Shown here: positions 16,928-24,469 of the stretch, one piece after another
Layout of the letters: each line of letters starts with the position of its first letter
Numbering within the stretch: the first letter of the stretch is position 1
Assembly: GCA_013696555.1 (NCBI GenBank)
Contig: JACCYJ010000253.1
Coordinates: 1 to 44,063, forward strand
Length of the DNA: 44,063 nucleotides
Direction: 5' to 3'
DNA from: Nocardioidaceae bacterium
GTDB lineage: Bacteria > Actinomycetota > Actinomycetes > Propionibacteriales > Nocardioidaceae
Program-made: the position numbers and the translations under genes
Notes under the pieces: model-generated
What the model was told of the DNA's origin: nothing
Database searches by the model: none
Seen by the model: the letters and a program-made list of their open reading frames with translations, nothing else

Positions 16928-16944
16928 ATCCCCGCGACGGGGAT
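16928..16944 (+). promoter_or_regulatory. Hairpin just upstream of sulfurtransferase RBS
   Basis: ATCCCCG and CGGGGAT form a 7-bp stem with a 3-nt loop, ending 8 nt before GGAGG (16953-16957). It could be the responding element of the cysteine leader. No alternative pairing has been modelled. Confidence 0.45.
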
Positions 16945-16963
16945 CTCGTACTGGAGGTACCAC

Positions 16964-17824
16964 ATGAGCCGCGAATCCGCGCTCGTCACCGCAGACTGGG
17001 TCCAAGAGCATGCCGACGACCCCGGGGTCGTCCTCGTCGAGGTCGACGAGGACACCACCGCCTACGACAAAGGCCATCTCGCCGGCGCCGTGAAGATCGA
17101 CTGGCGACAAGATCTTCAGGACCCGGTGCGCCGTGACTTCATCGACCAGCAGCAGTTCGAGGCGTTGCTGTCTCAGCGTGGCATCGGCAACGACGACACT
17201 GTCGTGCTGTACGGCGGTAACAACAACTGGTTCGCGGCGTACGCGTACTGGTACTTCAAGTTGTACGGCCACTCCGACGTCAGACTGCTCGATGGCGGCC
17301 GCAAGAAGTGGGAGCTGGACAGTCGAGAGCTCACCGACGAGCGGCCCGTGCGCGAGGCGGCCACCTACGTCGCGCAGCAGCCAGACCTCTCCATCCGCGC
17401 CTTCCGTGACGAGGTTGTCGACGCCATCGGCACTCGGTTCCTCGTCGACGTGCGTAGCCCGGACGAGTATGCCGGCCGGCTCCTTGCCCCGGCACACCTT
17501 CCGCAGGAGTCTGCCCAGCGCGGCGGACATATCCCCACAGCAGCGAACGTGCCGTGGAGCAAGGCTGCCAACGATGACGGCACCTTCCGCTCGGACGAGG
17601 AGCTGACGCGCTTGTACGAGGCCGCCGGGCTCGGTCGGGGCACCGATGGGGGCAAGGACACCATCGCCTACTGCCGCATCGGGGAGCGCAGTGCGCACAC
17701 CTGGTTCGTCCTTCACGAGCTGCTCGGCCACGACAACGTCAAGAACTACGACGGTTCGTGGACCGAGTACGGCTCGCTGGTGGGGGTGCCGATCGCCGTT
17801 GGCGACGAGCCGGGCAGCGGCTGA
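16964..17824 (+). CDS. cysA: Thiosulfate sulfurtransferase (two-domain rhodanese)
   Basis: This 286-residue protein has tandem rhodanese domains: an inactive N-terminal one (about 5-125, with YDKGHLAGAVKIDW) and a catalytic C-terminal one (about 145-275) whose loop is YCRIGERSAHTW with Cys237. It transfers a sulfane sulfur from thiosulfate to cyanide or a protein acceptor. The gene symbol follows mycobacterial CysA2/CysA3, which are sulfurtransferases and not the sulfate importer ATPase of the same name. ATG with GGAGG 6 nt upstream. sseC follows after 2 nt, the mycobacterial order. Probably regulated through the Cys leader peptide. Confidence 0.92.
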   Translation: MSRESALVTADWVQEHADDPGVVLVEVDEDTTAYDKGHLAGAVKIDWRQDLQDPVRRDFIDQQQFEALLSQRGIGNDDTVVLYGGNNNWFAAYAYWYFKLYGHSDVRLLDGGRKKWELDSRELTDERPVREAATYVAQQPDLSIRAFRDEVVDAIGTRFLVDVRSPDEYAGRLLAPAHLPQESAQRGGHIPTAANVPWSKAANDDGTFRSDEELTRLYEAAGLGRGTDGGKDTIAYCRIGERSAHTWFVLHELLGHDNVKNYDGSWTEYGSLVGVPIAVGDEPGSG

Positions 17825-17826
17825 GC

Positions 17827-18126
17827 ATGTGCGGCGCGACGCAGGGCGGGCTGACCCTCGACGGCATCGACCTCACGACACAGACGGTCATCCAGGGGGT
17901 GGTCGTCCGGGCAGCGGAATCCCTACCAGGTGCCTACGTGCGCCTTCTCGACTCGGACGGGGAGTTCGTTGCCGAGGTTGCGACGTCGGCGACCGGGCAC
18001 TTCCGTTTCTTCGCCGCGCCGGGCAGCTGGACGTTGCGGACACTGGCCCCCCGCGGCGTGACGGCGGACCGAGCCGTCGTGGCCACCCGGGGTGAGGTCG
18101 CCGAGGTGACCGTCATCCTGGGCTGA
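17827..18126 (+). CDS. sseC: SseC-like DUF1416 protein
   Basis: This 99-residue protein begins MCGA and is predicted all-beta, with GVVVRAAESLPGAYVRLLD and GHFRFFAAPGSWTLRTLAP like a carboxypeptidase-regulatory or transthyretin-type fold. DUF1416 proteins (SseC) sit directly after CysA-type sulfurtransferases in actinobacteria and are presumed partners in sulfur transfer; the Cys at position 2 is conserved as I recall and may receive the sulfur. Two bases separate it from the sulfurtransferase stop. Confidence 0.88.
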   Translation: MCGATQGGLTLDGIDLTTQTVIQGVVVRAAESLPGAYVRLLDSDGEFVAEVATSATGHFRFFAAPGSWTLRTLAPRGVTADRAVVATRGEVAEVTVILG

Positions 18127-18136
18127 TGATCTGCTT

Positions 18137-19315
18137 CTACTTCACCTTGTCCGGTTTCCGCAACGTGTCGCCGGAGTGCCTGGCGGCATAGCGGTCGAGC
18201 TCCCCGTCGGCCAGTGCGCGCCACAGTGCCTTGGACTTCTTGGGATCCAGCAGCACCACGCTCTGCCCGTTGTCGCTGGTGTCGTACCGTCCGAGCGGTG
18301 CCGTGAGGAACGTGACCTCGTCGGTGTTGATGCCGCGCACTGACAGCGCGAGGTCACGGATGTCACCGTTGCTCCAGCCGTCGTCGACCGTGAGGTTGGC
18401 GGTGATGGCTTTGAGCGCGCTGGTGAGCTTGGTGGGACTGTTGGTGACCCCGCCGCTCAGCAGCTTGGCCATCATGGCGCGGAGGAAGTTCTGTTGGCGC
18501 GCGATGCGGTCGAAGTCGCCGTTGGCCAGACCATGACGGGTCCTGACGTACTGGAGTGCCTGTTGGCCTTCGAGGGTTTGCCACCCCTTCTTCCACCTGA
18601 GGTTCTGGCTGTCGTCGTAGAAGGTTTCCGGGACGAAGACGCGTACTCCACCGATGGCTTGGGTGACGTCCTTGAACCCGTCCCAGTCGATGATTGCGAG
18701 GTGATCCATCCGCAGCTTGGTGAGATGCTCGATGGTCGAGATGTAACCGGATGGACCGTATAGAGAGAACGCAGCATTGATCTTGTCGGTGTAGGTGTAG
18801 TCACCGTTCTCGTCGTAGAGCTTGACGTAGGAGTCCCGCGGAATCGAAACCAAGTAAGCGGTCTCGCGGTCGGCTGGCAGGTGCAGGATCATGATCGTGT
18901 CGCTGCGATGCGAGCCGGCTCTCCATCGGTCCGCCGCCACGTCGGCCGCGATGCTCGGGCCGGGTCCGTTGTCGGCGCCGGCTATCAGGATGTTGAGCTC
19001 CTCGCCTTCCGTGACCGGTGGCCGTTTGCTCTCCGCAAGTGTCAGGGGGACGCGGTCGATGTTGCCGAGCTGCGAGTTGAGGTAGAACAGCCAGCCACCG
19101 ACTCCACCGACGGTGACCAGAGTGACCACGATGACGCTGGCTACGATCCAGTGGCGCCGCAACCATGACGGCTGTGAGGACGCGCGGCGGTTGCCTTTGG
19201 AACCGTCGCTCTGCTCCCCGCTGCCGGGCGTCAGCCACCCGGTCACCGAGCTGAAGGCAGCCCGAAGCGCGTCGCCCGCTCCCCTCGGGCGCGCCGAAGC
19301 TTGGTCGCTGCTCAT
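18137..19315 (-). CDS. LytR-CpsA-Psr (LCP) family cell-wall ligase
   Basis: This 392-residue protein has a basic cytoplasmic N-terminus (about 1-55), one membrane helix (about 58-80) and an extracellular LCP domain. LCP blocks are present: LNILIAGADN, SDTIMILHLPADR, LVSIPRDSYV, DKINAAFSLYG, IDWDGFKDVTQAIGGV and YVRTRHG with its catalytic Arg residues. LCP enzymes move polymers such as arabinogalactan or teichoic acid from lipid carriers to peptidoglycan. The ATG at 19315 has GGAG just upstream; the frame continues to 19510 without a better site. It ends 10 bp from sseC, convergently. Confidence 0.9.
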   Translation of the reverse strand: MSSDQASARPRGAGDALRAAFSSVTGWLTPGSGEQSDGSKGNRRASSQPSWLRRHWIVASVIVVTLVTVGGVGGWLFYLNSQLGNIDRVPLTLAESKRPPVTEGEELNILIAGADNGPGPSIAADVAADRWRAGSHRSDTIMILHLPADRETAYLVSIPRDSYVKLYDENGDYTYTDKINAAFSLYGPSGYISTIEHLTKLRMDHLAIIDWDGFKDVTQAIGGVRVFVPETFYDDSQNLRWKKGWQTLEGQQALQYVRTRHGLANGDFDRIARQQNFLRAMMAKLLSGGVTNSPTKLTSALKAITANLTVDDGWSNGDIRDLALSVRGINTDEVTFLTAPLGRYDTSDNGQSVVLLDPKKSKALWRALADGELDRYAARHSGDTLRKPDKVK

Positions 19316-19388
19316 GCCACTCCAGTTGCTTACCCGGGCCTTACGCGGCGCGTCGGGTTCACCCATTCTGCCCGGATTCTTCCCGGTC

Positions 19389-19814
19389 TCAAACTTCGAG
19401 CAGAATTGTGACCGGACCGTCGTTGGTCGAGCTGACCGCCATGTCGGCGCCGAATACGCCGCGTTCGACCGCTGCACCCAACGCCTCGAGCTCGTCGCAG
19501 AGATGCTCATAAAGGGGTTCGGACACAGCTGCCGGCGCCGCCGCGGACCACGAGGGACGCCTGCCCTTGTTGGTGTCGGCGTACAAGGTGAACTGGCTCA
19601 CGACCATGATCGGGGCGCCGATGTCCCTGGCTGATCGCTCGTTGCGCAGGATCCGCAGCTGCCAGATCTTACGAGCCATCGTGGCAGCGTGCGCCGGTTC
19701 GTCGTCGTGCGTGACGCCTAGCAGGACGAGCAAGCCCGCCTCATTGATCTCAGCGAGGAGGCCGCCGTCAACCTCGACCTTGGCGCGCAAGACGCGTTGC
19801 ACGACGGCTCTCAC
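19389..19814 (-). CDS. dtd: D-aminoacyl-tRNA deacylase
   Basis: This 141-residue homodimeric enzyme removes D-amino acids from mischarged tRNA. Family landmarks are MRAVVQRVL at the start, [31 protein letters not shown] (with the SQxT substrate motif) and the C-terminal [11 protein letters not shown], which contains the NxGP motif. The length is usual. The GTG start has GAGGGGAAG upstream. The divergent BKACE gene begins 66 bp away. Confidence 0.95.
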   Translation of the reverse strand: MRAVVQRVLRAKVEVDGGLLAEINEAGLLVLLGVTHDDEPAHAATMARKIWQLRILRNERSARDIGAPIMVVSQFTLYADTNKGRRPSWSAAAPAAVSEPLYEHLCDELEALGAAVERGVFGADMAVSSTNDGPVTILLEV

Positions 19815-19880
19815 GACTTCCCCTCACTGACCGGGGCCGCCCGGTCGACCGTGGCGGCGAAAGTCTGCCACCATGCCGCC

Positions 19881-20723
19881 ATGTCGCCTGCCCCGTCGCC
19901 TTCGACGCTGATCACCGTGGCGCCCACGGGGGCGGAGACCACCAAGGCCGACGTCCCCGCTCTGCCAACCACTCTTGACGAGCTGATCGAGACCGCTCGC
20001 CGCTGCGAGCGGGCAGGTGCCGCCATGGTGCACGTGCACATCCGCGACGACGACTCCCGGCCGACACTGGAGTTGTCCCGGCTTGCCGAGACTGTCGCCG
20101 CCCTGCGTGAAGAGACGACGCTGATCGTCCAGCTGTCGACCGGTGGCTCGGTGCACGATCCGCTCGAACAGCGGCTTCGCGTTCTCGAGGCGGCACCGGA
20201 CTCGTGCTCGCTGACGATGGGAACGGTCAACTTCGGCGACGATGTCTTCACCAACCCGTGGCCGTTCATCGTCGAGCTCTATCAGCTGAGCCAACAGGCT
20301 GAGGTAGTCCCCGAGTTCGAGCTGTTCGACCTGGGGCATGTGACCGCTTTGGCTCGGCTGCTCGATGCATACGGGATGCCGTTCGGCGGCCGGGTGCACT
20401 GCGACCTCGTGATGGGGGTGCCTGGTGGCATGCCGGGGACGGCCGATGCCTTGGTCGCCGCCGTCACCGCGCTGCCGGATGCTGTGACGTCGTGGTCGGC
20501 GACGGGGATCGGGCGTACTGCGCTGCCGGTGGCGTTGGCCGCGTTGGCGAAGGGTGGTCACCTGCGCGTCGGTATGGAGGACACCCTGACGTTGGCCCGG
20601 GGTGTTCCGGTCACGCACAACGTCGAGCTGGTCGAGCGTGCCGCCGCACTGGCCGGGCTTGCCCAGCGTCCGGCCATGACCCCCGCCGACGCCCGCACGC
20701 TGTTGCAGACCCGCGCCGCCTGA
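19881..20723 (+). CDS. Beta-keto acid cleavage enzyme (BKACE, DUF849)
   Basis: This 280-residue TIM-barrel enzyme belongs to the BKACE family, which condenses a beta-keto acid with acetyl-CoA to give acetoacetate and a new CoA ester. Metal-binding and signature blocks are ITVAPTGAETTKADVPALP, MVHVHIRDDDSRPTLE, VQLSTGG, SLTMGTVNFGDDVFTN, PEFELFDLGHV and the late RVGMEDTL. The substrate cannot be read off and no pathway partners lie nearby. The ATG at 19881 follows CACCAT by 6 nt, so it may be leaderless; the open frame extends to 19797 through dtd's start. It stands alone between dtd and the 20.8-kb repeat cluster. Confidence 0.88.
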   Translation: MSPAPSPSTLITVAPTGAETTKADVPALPTTLDELIETARRCERAGAAMVHVHIRDDDSRPTLELSRLAETVAALREETTLIVQLSTGGSVHDPLEQRLRVLEAAPDSCSLTMGTVNFGDDVFTNPWPFIVELYQLSQQAEVVPEFELFDLGHVTALARLLDAYGMPFGGRVHCDLVMGVPGGMPGTADALVAAVTALPDAVTSWSATGIGRTALPVALAALAKGGHLRVGMEDTLTLARGVPVTHNVELVERAAALAGLAQRPAMTPADARTLLQTRAA

Positions 20724-20742
20724 GCGCCCTCGTGCTGCTATC

Positions 20743-20816
20743 CCAGGTTCACCTGGTATCAGCGCACTTCACCCGGCGTGTGTGCCAGGTGAAGTGATGC
20801 TGAGCCAGGTGAAGTA
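20743..20816. repeat. Cluster of CAGGTGAAGT motifs and palindrome
   Basis: The cluster opens with CCAGGTTCACCTGG (20743-20756). It continues with GCACTTCACC reading on the minus strand (20764-20773), then CCAGGTGAAGTG (20785-20796) and CCAGGTGAAGTA (20805-20816) reading on the plus strand. The inverted pair can form a 9-bp stem with a 14-nt loop. It fills the gap between the BKACE stop and the -10 of the 33-residue gene. It may be an operator array or terminator; only one such locus was seen here. Confidence 0.7.
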
Positions 20817-20832
20817 CGCGGTCTGGCGTCGC

Positions 20833-20838
20833 TAGAGT
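20833..20838 (+). promoter_or_regulatory. Probable -10 of the 33-residue membrane protein gene
   Basis: TAGAGT stands 6 nt before the ATG at 20845, the leaderless spacing repeated throughout this window. Confidence 0.45.
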
Positions 20839-20844
20839 GGGTCA

Positions 20845-20946
20845 ATGGACGCCGTGGTCATCGCGCTGTTGGTGCTCGCAGCCCTGACACTCAGCGGGTT
20901 CTCGCTGTTCCTGGTCTACCGGTTGTTCAAGGGCTCCTCCTCCTGA
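20845..20946 (+). CDS. 33-residue single-helix membrane protein
   Basis: The ORF reads MDAVVIALLVLAALTLSGFS then LFLVYRLFKGSSS. It has an acidic N-terminus, one long hydrophobic helix (about 4-26) and a short basic tail, so it should sit in the membrane with the C-terminus inside. The ATG lies 6 nt after TAGAGT, the leaderless pattern. It is too short for family assignment. Its placement between a motif cluster and the nitrobindin gene suggests its own promoter. I do not know its role. Confidence 0.5.
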   Translation: MDAVVIALLVLAALTLSGFSLFLVYRLFKGSSS

Positions 20947-20979
20947 TCGCGATCCGCCTTCACCCCACGGTTTAGACCC

Positions 20980-21471
20980 ATGACGCAGCTCCCGAGCGAC
21001 CTCCACCCGGACCTGGTGCCGGTGGCCTGGCTGTTGGGTCGCTGGCAGGGAAACGGGCATGGTGACTACCCGACGATCGCGAGGTTCGAGTTCGGCCAAG
21101 AAGCTGTGTTCGCGCACGACGGTCGACCCTTCCTGCACTACTTCAGCCGCAGCTGGTTGATCGACCCCGACGGGACAAAGGTTAAGGAGTCCGCGCTCGA
21201 GACCGGGTTCCTCCGCGTCCGCCCCGACAGTGAGGTGGAGCTCCTTCTCGCCCACAACACCGGCTTCGTCGAGATCTGGTACGGCAGCATCGACGGTGCC
21301 AAGCTCGAACTGGCCACCGATCTGGTCGCCCGGACCCACAGCGCGAAGGAGCACACCGCCGCGCACCGGCTGTACGGCCTCGTCGAGGGGGACCTGCTCT
21401 ACGCGCACGACATGGCGGCGATGGGTCATCCGATGCACTCGCACACCTGGGCCCGGCTGCGGCGCGCCTAG
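20980..21471 (+). CDS. Nitrobindin-like heme-binding beta-barrel protein
   Basis: This 163-residue protein has the FABP/nitrobindin fold of Rv0813c and Rv2717c: the N-terminal WLLGRWQGNGHGDYP contains the GxWxGxG motif, the middle has FLHYFSRSWLID and SALETGFLR, and the C-terminal MHSHTWARLRR supplies the presumed heme-ligand His. Family members bind heme b and react with nitric oxide or peroxynitrite. Its TAG stop forms part of the -10 of the next gene (fur). The order with Fur and YgfZ resembles other actinobacteria. Confidence 0.85.
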   Translation: MTQLPSDLHPDLVPVAWLLGRWQGNGHGDYPTIARFEFGQEAVFAHDGRPFLHYFSRSWLIDPDGTKVKESALETGFLRVRPDSEVELLLAHNTGFVEIWYGSIDGAKLELATDLVARTHSAKEHTAAHRLYGLVEGDLLYAHDMAAMGHPMHSHTWARLRRA

Positions 21472-21474
21472 ACT
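21469..21474 (+). promoter_or_regulatory. -10 of fur overlapping the upstream stop codon
   Basis: TAGACT begins with the TAG stop of the nitrobindin gene and lies 6 nt before the fur GTG. A stop codon is thus reused as the first bases of a promoter. Confidence 0.5.
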
Positions 21475-21480
21475 CGGGGA

Positions 21481-21930
21481 GTGGGCAGTCAGCACGAAGA
21501 CACGGTCGAGGGCGGTGACTGGCAGGAAACGCTGCGCTCGGAGGGCTACCGGCTGACCCCGCAGCGCCAGCTCGTACTCGAAGCCGTTCAGGCGCTGGGA
21601 CACGCGACGCCGGACGATGTGTTGCGTCAGGTCCAAGAACGCGCTAGCGGCGTCAACGCCTCCACCGTCTATCGAACGTTGGACGTACTGGAGAAGACCG
21701 GGTTGGTCAGCCACGCCCATCTCGGACACGGGGCGCCGACCTATCACCCCACGACCACGCCGGCGCACGCTCATCTCGTGTGCCGAAGCTGCAGTCGGGT
21801 TGGCGAGATCGATCCAGCGCTGGCCGCCGCCTTCGGAGCCGCCCTCGACGACGCCGACGGGTTCGAGACCGATGTCCGCCATCTCACTGTCTTCGGTCGC
21901 TGCGCCAGCTGCCGCAGGGAGGACGCGTGA
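21481..21930 (+). CDS. Fur-family metalloregulator
   Basis: This 149-residue protein has a winged-helix domain (about 15-95; GYRLTPQRQLVLEAVQALGH, NASTVYRTLDVLEKTGLV) and a C-terminal metal and dimer domain with two CxxC pairs (CRSC and CASC) for structural zinc and the His-rich HAHLVCRSC sensory segment. Which metal it senses (iron, zinc or nickel) cannot be decided; a Nur-like role is possible because I recall a similar nur-ygfZ order in Streptomyces. GTG start, 6 nt after TAGACT. The stop overlaps the ygfZ start (GTGA). Confidence 0.88.
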   Translation: MGSQHEDTVEGGDWQETLRSEGYRLTPQRQLVLEAVQALGHATPDDVLRQVQERASGVNASTVYRTLDVLEKTGLVSHAHLGHGAPTYHPTTTPAHAHLVCRSCSRVGEIDPALAAAFGAALDDADGFETDVRHLTVFGRCASCRREDA

Positions 21931-22865
21931 CCTATCGCAGCCCCCTGCTGCAGGTTTCGGGTGCGGTCGCAGCGGATGGCCTCGATTCCGGCGTCGCCGC
22001 CCACTACGGCAACCCAGTCTCTGAGCAGCGGCGACTCGTGGACGGGTCGGGTTGGGTGGACCTGTCGCATCGTGACGTCGTGGCCGTCGCCGGCCCGGAT
22101 CGGCTGCCGTACCTGCATGCAATGACGACGCAAGGATTCGCAGATCTGGCTCCTGGCGTCACCGTCGATGCGCTGCTGCTGTCACCCCAGGGCCACATCG
22201 AGCACGCCTTTCGGGGGGTCGACGACGGCGAGAGGTTCCTCGGGCACACCGAGGCCGGCGAGGGGGCGGGGCTGGTGGCGTTCCTGGAAGCGATGAAGTT
22301 CATGATGCGGGTCGAGATCAGCCAGGTCACCGAGGACTTCGCCGTTGTCCATCAGGGCACCAGCGGTGACCTGCTGCTCGAGCGGACGGAGCTCCCCGCG
22401 TACGCCACCACGCATGGTCCTGCGTGTGGGGTCTGGGCCCGAGAGGCGTTGCGCATCGCCGAGGGGCGGCCCCGGATCGGGTTGGACAGCGATCACCGCA
22501 CCATTCCCAACGAGCTGGGGCTGCTCGGCCATGCGGTCCAGCTGGACAAGGGCTGCTATCGAGGCCAGGAGACCGTGGCACGGGTGCACAACCTCGGCCG
22601 GCCACCGCGTCGCCTCGTGCTGCTGCACCTCGATGGATCGGTGAATCACCTACCGCCGCACGGTGCCGCGGTCACGGCATCGGATCGGGTGGTGGGATCC
22701 GTGGGCTCGTCGGCGCGCCACCATGAGCTGGGGCCGATCGCACTGGCCCTGGTCAAGCGCAACATTCCGCTGGAAGCAACGCTGCTCGCCGATGGTGTGC
22801 CCGCGGCTCAGGAAGCTGTCGTGGACCCGGAGATCGGCCTGCACGTACGCCCCGCACTTCGCTGA
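21927..22865 (+). CDS. ygfZ: YgfZ/GcvT-like folate-binding Fe-S repair protein
   Basis: This 312-residue protein resembles the glycine-cleavage T protein. The diagnostic KGCYRGQETVARVHN box (Lys208-Gly-Cys210) identifies YgfZ, which uses tetrahydrofolate to help assemble or repair iron-sulfur clusters and affects tRNA methylthiolation. The N-terminal block WVDLSHRDVVAVAGPDRLPY is the typical folate-domain opening. It is coupled to fur by a 4-bp overlap, so metal-dependent control of both is likely. Confidence 0.92.
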   Translation: MTYRSPLLQVSGAVAADGLDSGVAAHYGNPVSEQRRLVDGSGWVDLSHRDVVAVAGPDRLPYLHAMTTQGFADLAPGVTVDALLLSPQGHIEHAFRGVDDGERFLGHTEAGEGAGLVAFLEAMKFMMRVEISQVTEDFAVVHQGTSGDLLLERTELPAYATTHGPACGVWAREALRIAEGRPRIGLDSDHRTIPNELGLLGHAVQLDKGCYRGQETVARVHNLGRPPRRLVLLHLDGSVNHLPPHGAAVTASDRVVGSVGSSARHHELGPIALALVKRNIPLEATLLADGVPAAQEAVVDPEIGLHVRPALR

Positions 22866-22946
22866 CAAAGCGGGGGATCCGCGCACAGTGGCGAGCGCCG
22901 ACTCCTTGGGCACGACGGAGTGACGCCTTCGCTGGGGAGTGTCTCC

Positions 22947-23804
22947 TCAAGCCCGCTCGAAGCGGATGCGGTCGCCTGGCCGTGCCTGGCCACCTCGGTC
23001 GTTGTCGGCGTCTATGACCACGGCGATGACCGGGTAGCCGCCGGTGACCGGGCAGTCAGGCCCGAGCAGGATCAGAGCACCGTCGGTGATCACCTGCAGG
23101 GCACCCCGCAGGCAGCCCTCACTCGGCAGCTCAGCGCGGCGATGGCGCTCGAGCGTCCGACCCGACAGGCGCACGCCGACCCGGTCGGCCTGGCTCTGCA
23201 CAGTCCAAGGGAGCGTCAGCAGGTGCTCGATCGCCCCGGTCGGGAACCAGTCGTGCCGGGGGCCTAGAACGACGCGGAGCCGCAGTTCGCCGTGCGGCAA
23301 CGGTGACACCGCGCCGCACCGCTGCGGCTCGGACACCGTTTCGGAGCCGACCGGCAGCCGCGTACCTGGCGTCAACGGTGCCGGCCCGAGGCCGGACAAC
23401 GTGTCCGTTGCGCGTGAACCGAGCACGGGCTGGACCGCGATGCCGCCGCTGACAGCGAGGTACGTACGCAACCCGGTGACCGGGGCGCCGAGCCGCAGCA
23501 TGGCGCCGACGCCGAGGCGTACCGGCTCACCGCTTGGCACCGGATGGCCGTCGATGTCGGCCGGTCCGGCTGCTCCGGTGAGTGCGACCAGGAGGTCGCG
23601 CTCCGCCCGCACCTGCAAACCGCCCAGGGTGGCCTCGACTCCGGCCGCAGTGTCGGCGTTGCCGACCAGGCGGTTGGCGAGCCGCAGCGCAGCCCGATCG
23701 GCAGCTCCGGAGTGCGAAACACCGAGCACGGCATGACCGGGTCTGCCCTGATCCTGGACGGTGGCCAGGGGGCCGGGAGCGAGGACGGTCAGCATCGGCT
23801 GCAT
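22947..23804 (-). CDS. pxpC: 5-oxoprolinase subunit PxpC
   Basis: This 285-residue protein (KipA, carboxyltransferase fold) has the opening LTVLAPGPLATVQDQGRPGH and the following GVSHSGAADRAALRLAN that define the family, plus TYLAVSGGIAVQPVLGSRAT. With PxpB and PxpA it hydrolyses 5-oxoproline to glutamate using ATP. It follows pxpB after 37 bp on the same strand and ends the operon. The product recycles pyroglutamate formed spontaneously from glutamine or glutathione-type peptides. Confidence 0.93.
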   Translation of the reverse strand: MQPMLTVLAPGPLATVQDQGRPGHAVLGVSHSGAADRAALRLANRLVGNADTAAGVEATLGGLQVRAERDLLVALTGAAGPADIDGHPVPSGEPVRLGVGAMLRLGAPVTGLRTYLAVSGGIAVQPVLGSRATDTLSGLGPAPLTPGTRLPVGSETVSEPQRCGAVSPLPHGELRLRVVLGPRHDWFPTGAIEHLLTLPWTVQSQADRVGVRLSGRTLERHRRAELPSEGCLRGALQVITDGALILLGPDCPVTGGYPVIAVVIDADNDRGGQARPGDRIRFERA

Positions 23805-23841
23805 GGTGGCACTTGCGACGAAGCGACAGCATCCCCCCGGC

Positions 23842-24468
23842 TCAAAGCGGCCGGAACCGTACCGGTACGCCCGGGCGCAGCAATGCGGATGGCTTTCGCT
23901 CGGTGTCCCAGAGCACTGCGTCGGTGCGACCGATCAACTGCCAACCGCCCGGCGACTCCCGGGGATAGACCCCACTGAACTCGCCAGCGAGGCCGACTGC
24001 ACCGGCCGGGACCCGAGCCCGCGGCTCTCGTCGGCGTGGCACCTGAAGGCATTCGTCGCCGCCCACCAGATAGCCGAAGCCGGGCGCGAACCCGCAGAAC
24101 GCCACCCGCCACATCGCCTCGATGTGCGCCGCCACGACCCCGTCGGCTCCCAGGCCGGTCAGGTCGCCCACCTCGTCGAGGTCCGGGCCGTCGTAGCTCA
24201 CCGAGATTGTCACCGGCTCCCTTTCCGCCTCCCGGTGCATGCCCTCCTCACGATCCGAGACTTGTGGCGGTCTCAGCGCCGCAATCGAACGCTTCGCCGC
24301 ACGCGCGGTCTCTGGTCGCAGCCGGACCAAGACGGTGCGGGCCGCCGGTACGAGCTCCTCGACGCCTTCCACTGCGGCGGCCGCAAGCGCATCGCGCCAC
24401 CCGAGCGCCTCAGTCAGCGTCTTGCAGTCGACAAGCACAGCCGCGTCGCCGTAGGGCAGCAGCCGCAT
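23842..24468 (-). CDS. pxpB: 5-oxoprolinase subunit PxpB
   Basis: This 208-residue KipI-like protein opens RLLPYGDAAVLVD and contains FCGFAPGFGYLVG and VPAGAVGLAGEFSGVYPRES, the family's conserved loops. The ATG at 24468 follows the pxpA stop by one base, so the genes are coupled. It forms the PxpBC complex acting on 5-oxoproline phosphorylated with PxpA. Confidence 0.93.
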   Translation of the reverse strand: MRLLPYGDAAVLVDCKTLTEALGWRDALAAAAVEGVEELVPAARTVLVRLRPETARAAKRSIAALRPPQVSDREEGMHREAEREPVTISVSYDGPDLDEVGDLTGLGADGVVAAHIEAMWRVAFCGFAPGFGYLVGGDECLQVPRRREPRARVPAGAVGLAGEFSGVYPRESPGGWQLIGRTDAVLWDTERKPSALLRPGVPVRFRPL

Positions 24469-24469
24469 C

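Noticed and set aside
20842-22122. A 426-residue minus-strand frame opposite nitrobindin, fur and ygfZ.
   Set aside because: All three plus-strand genes have strong family motifs; this frame has none.
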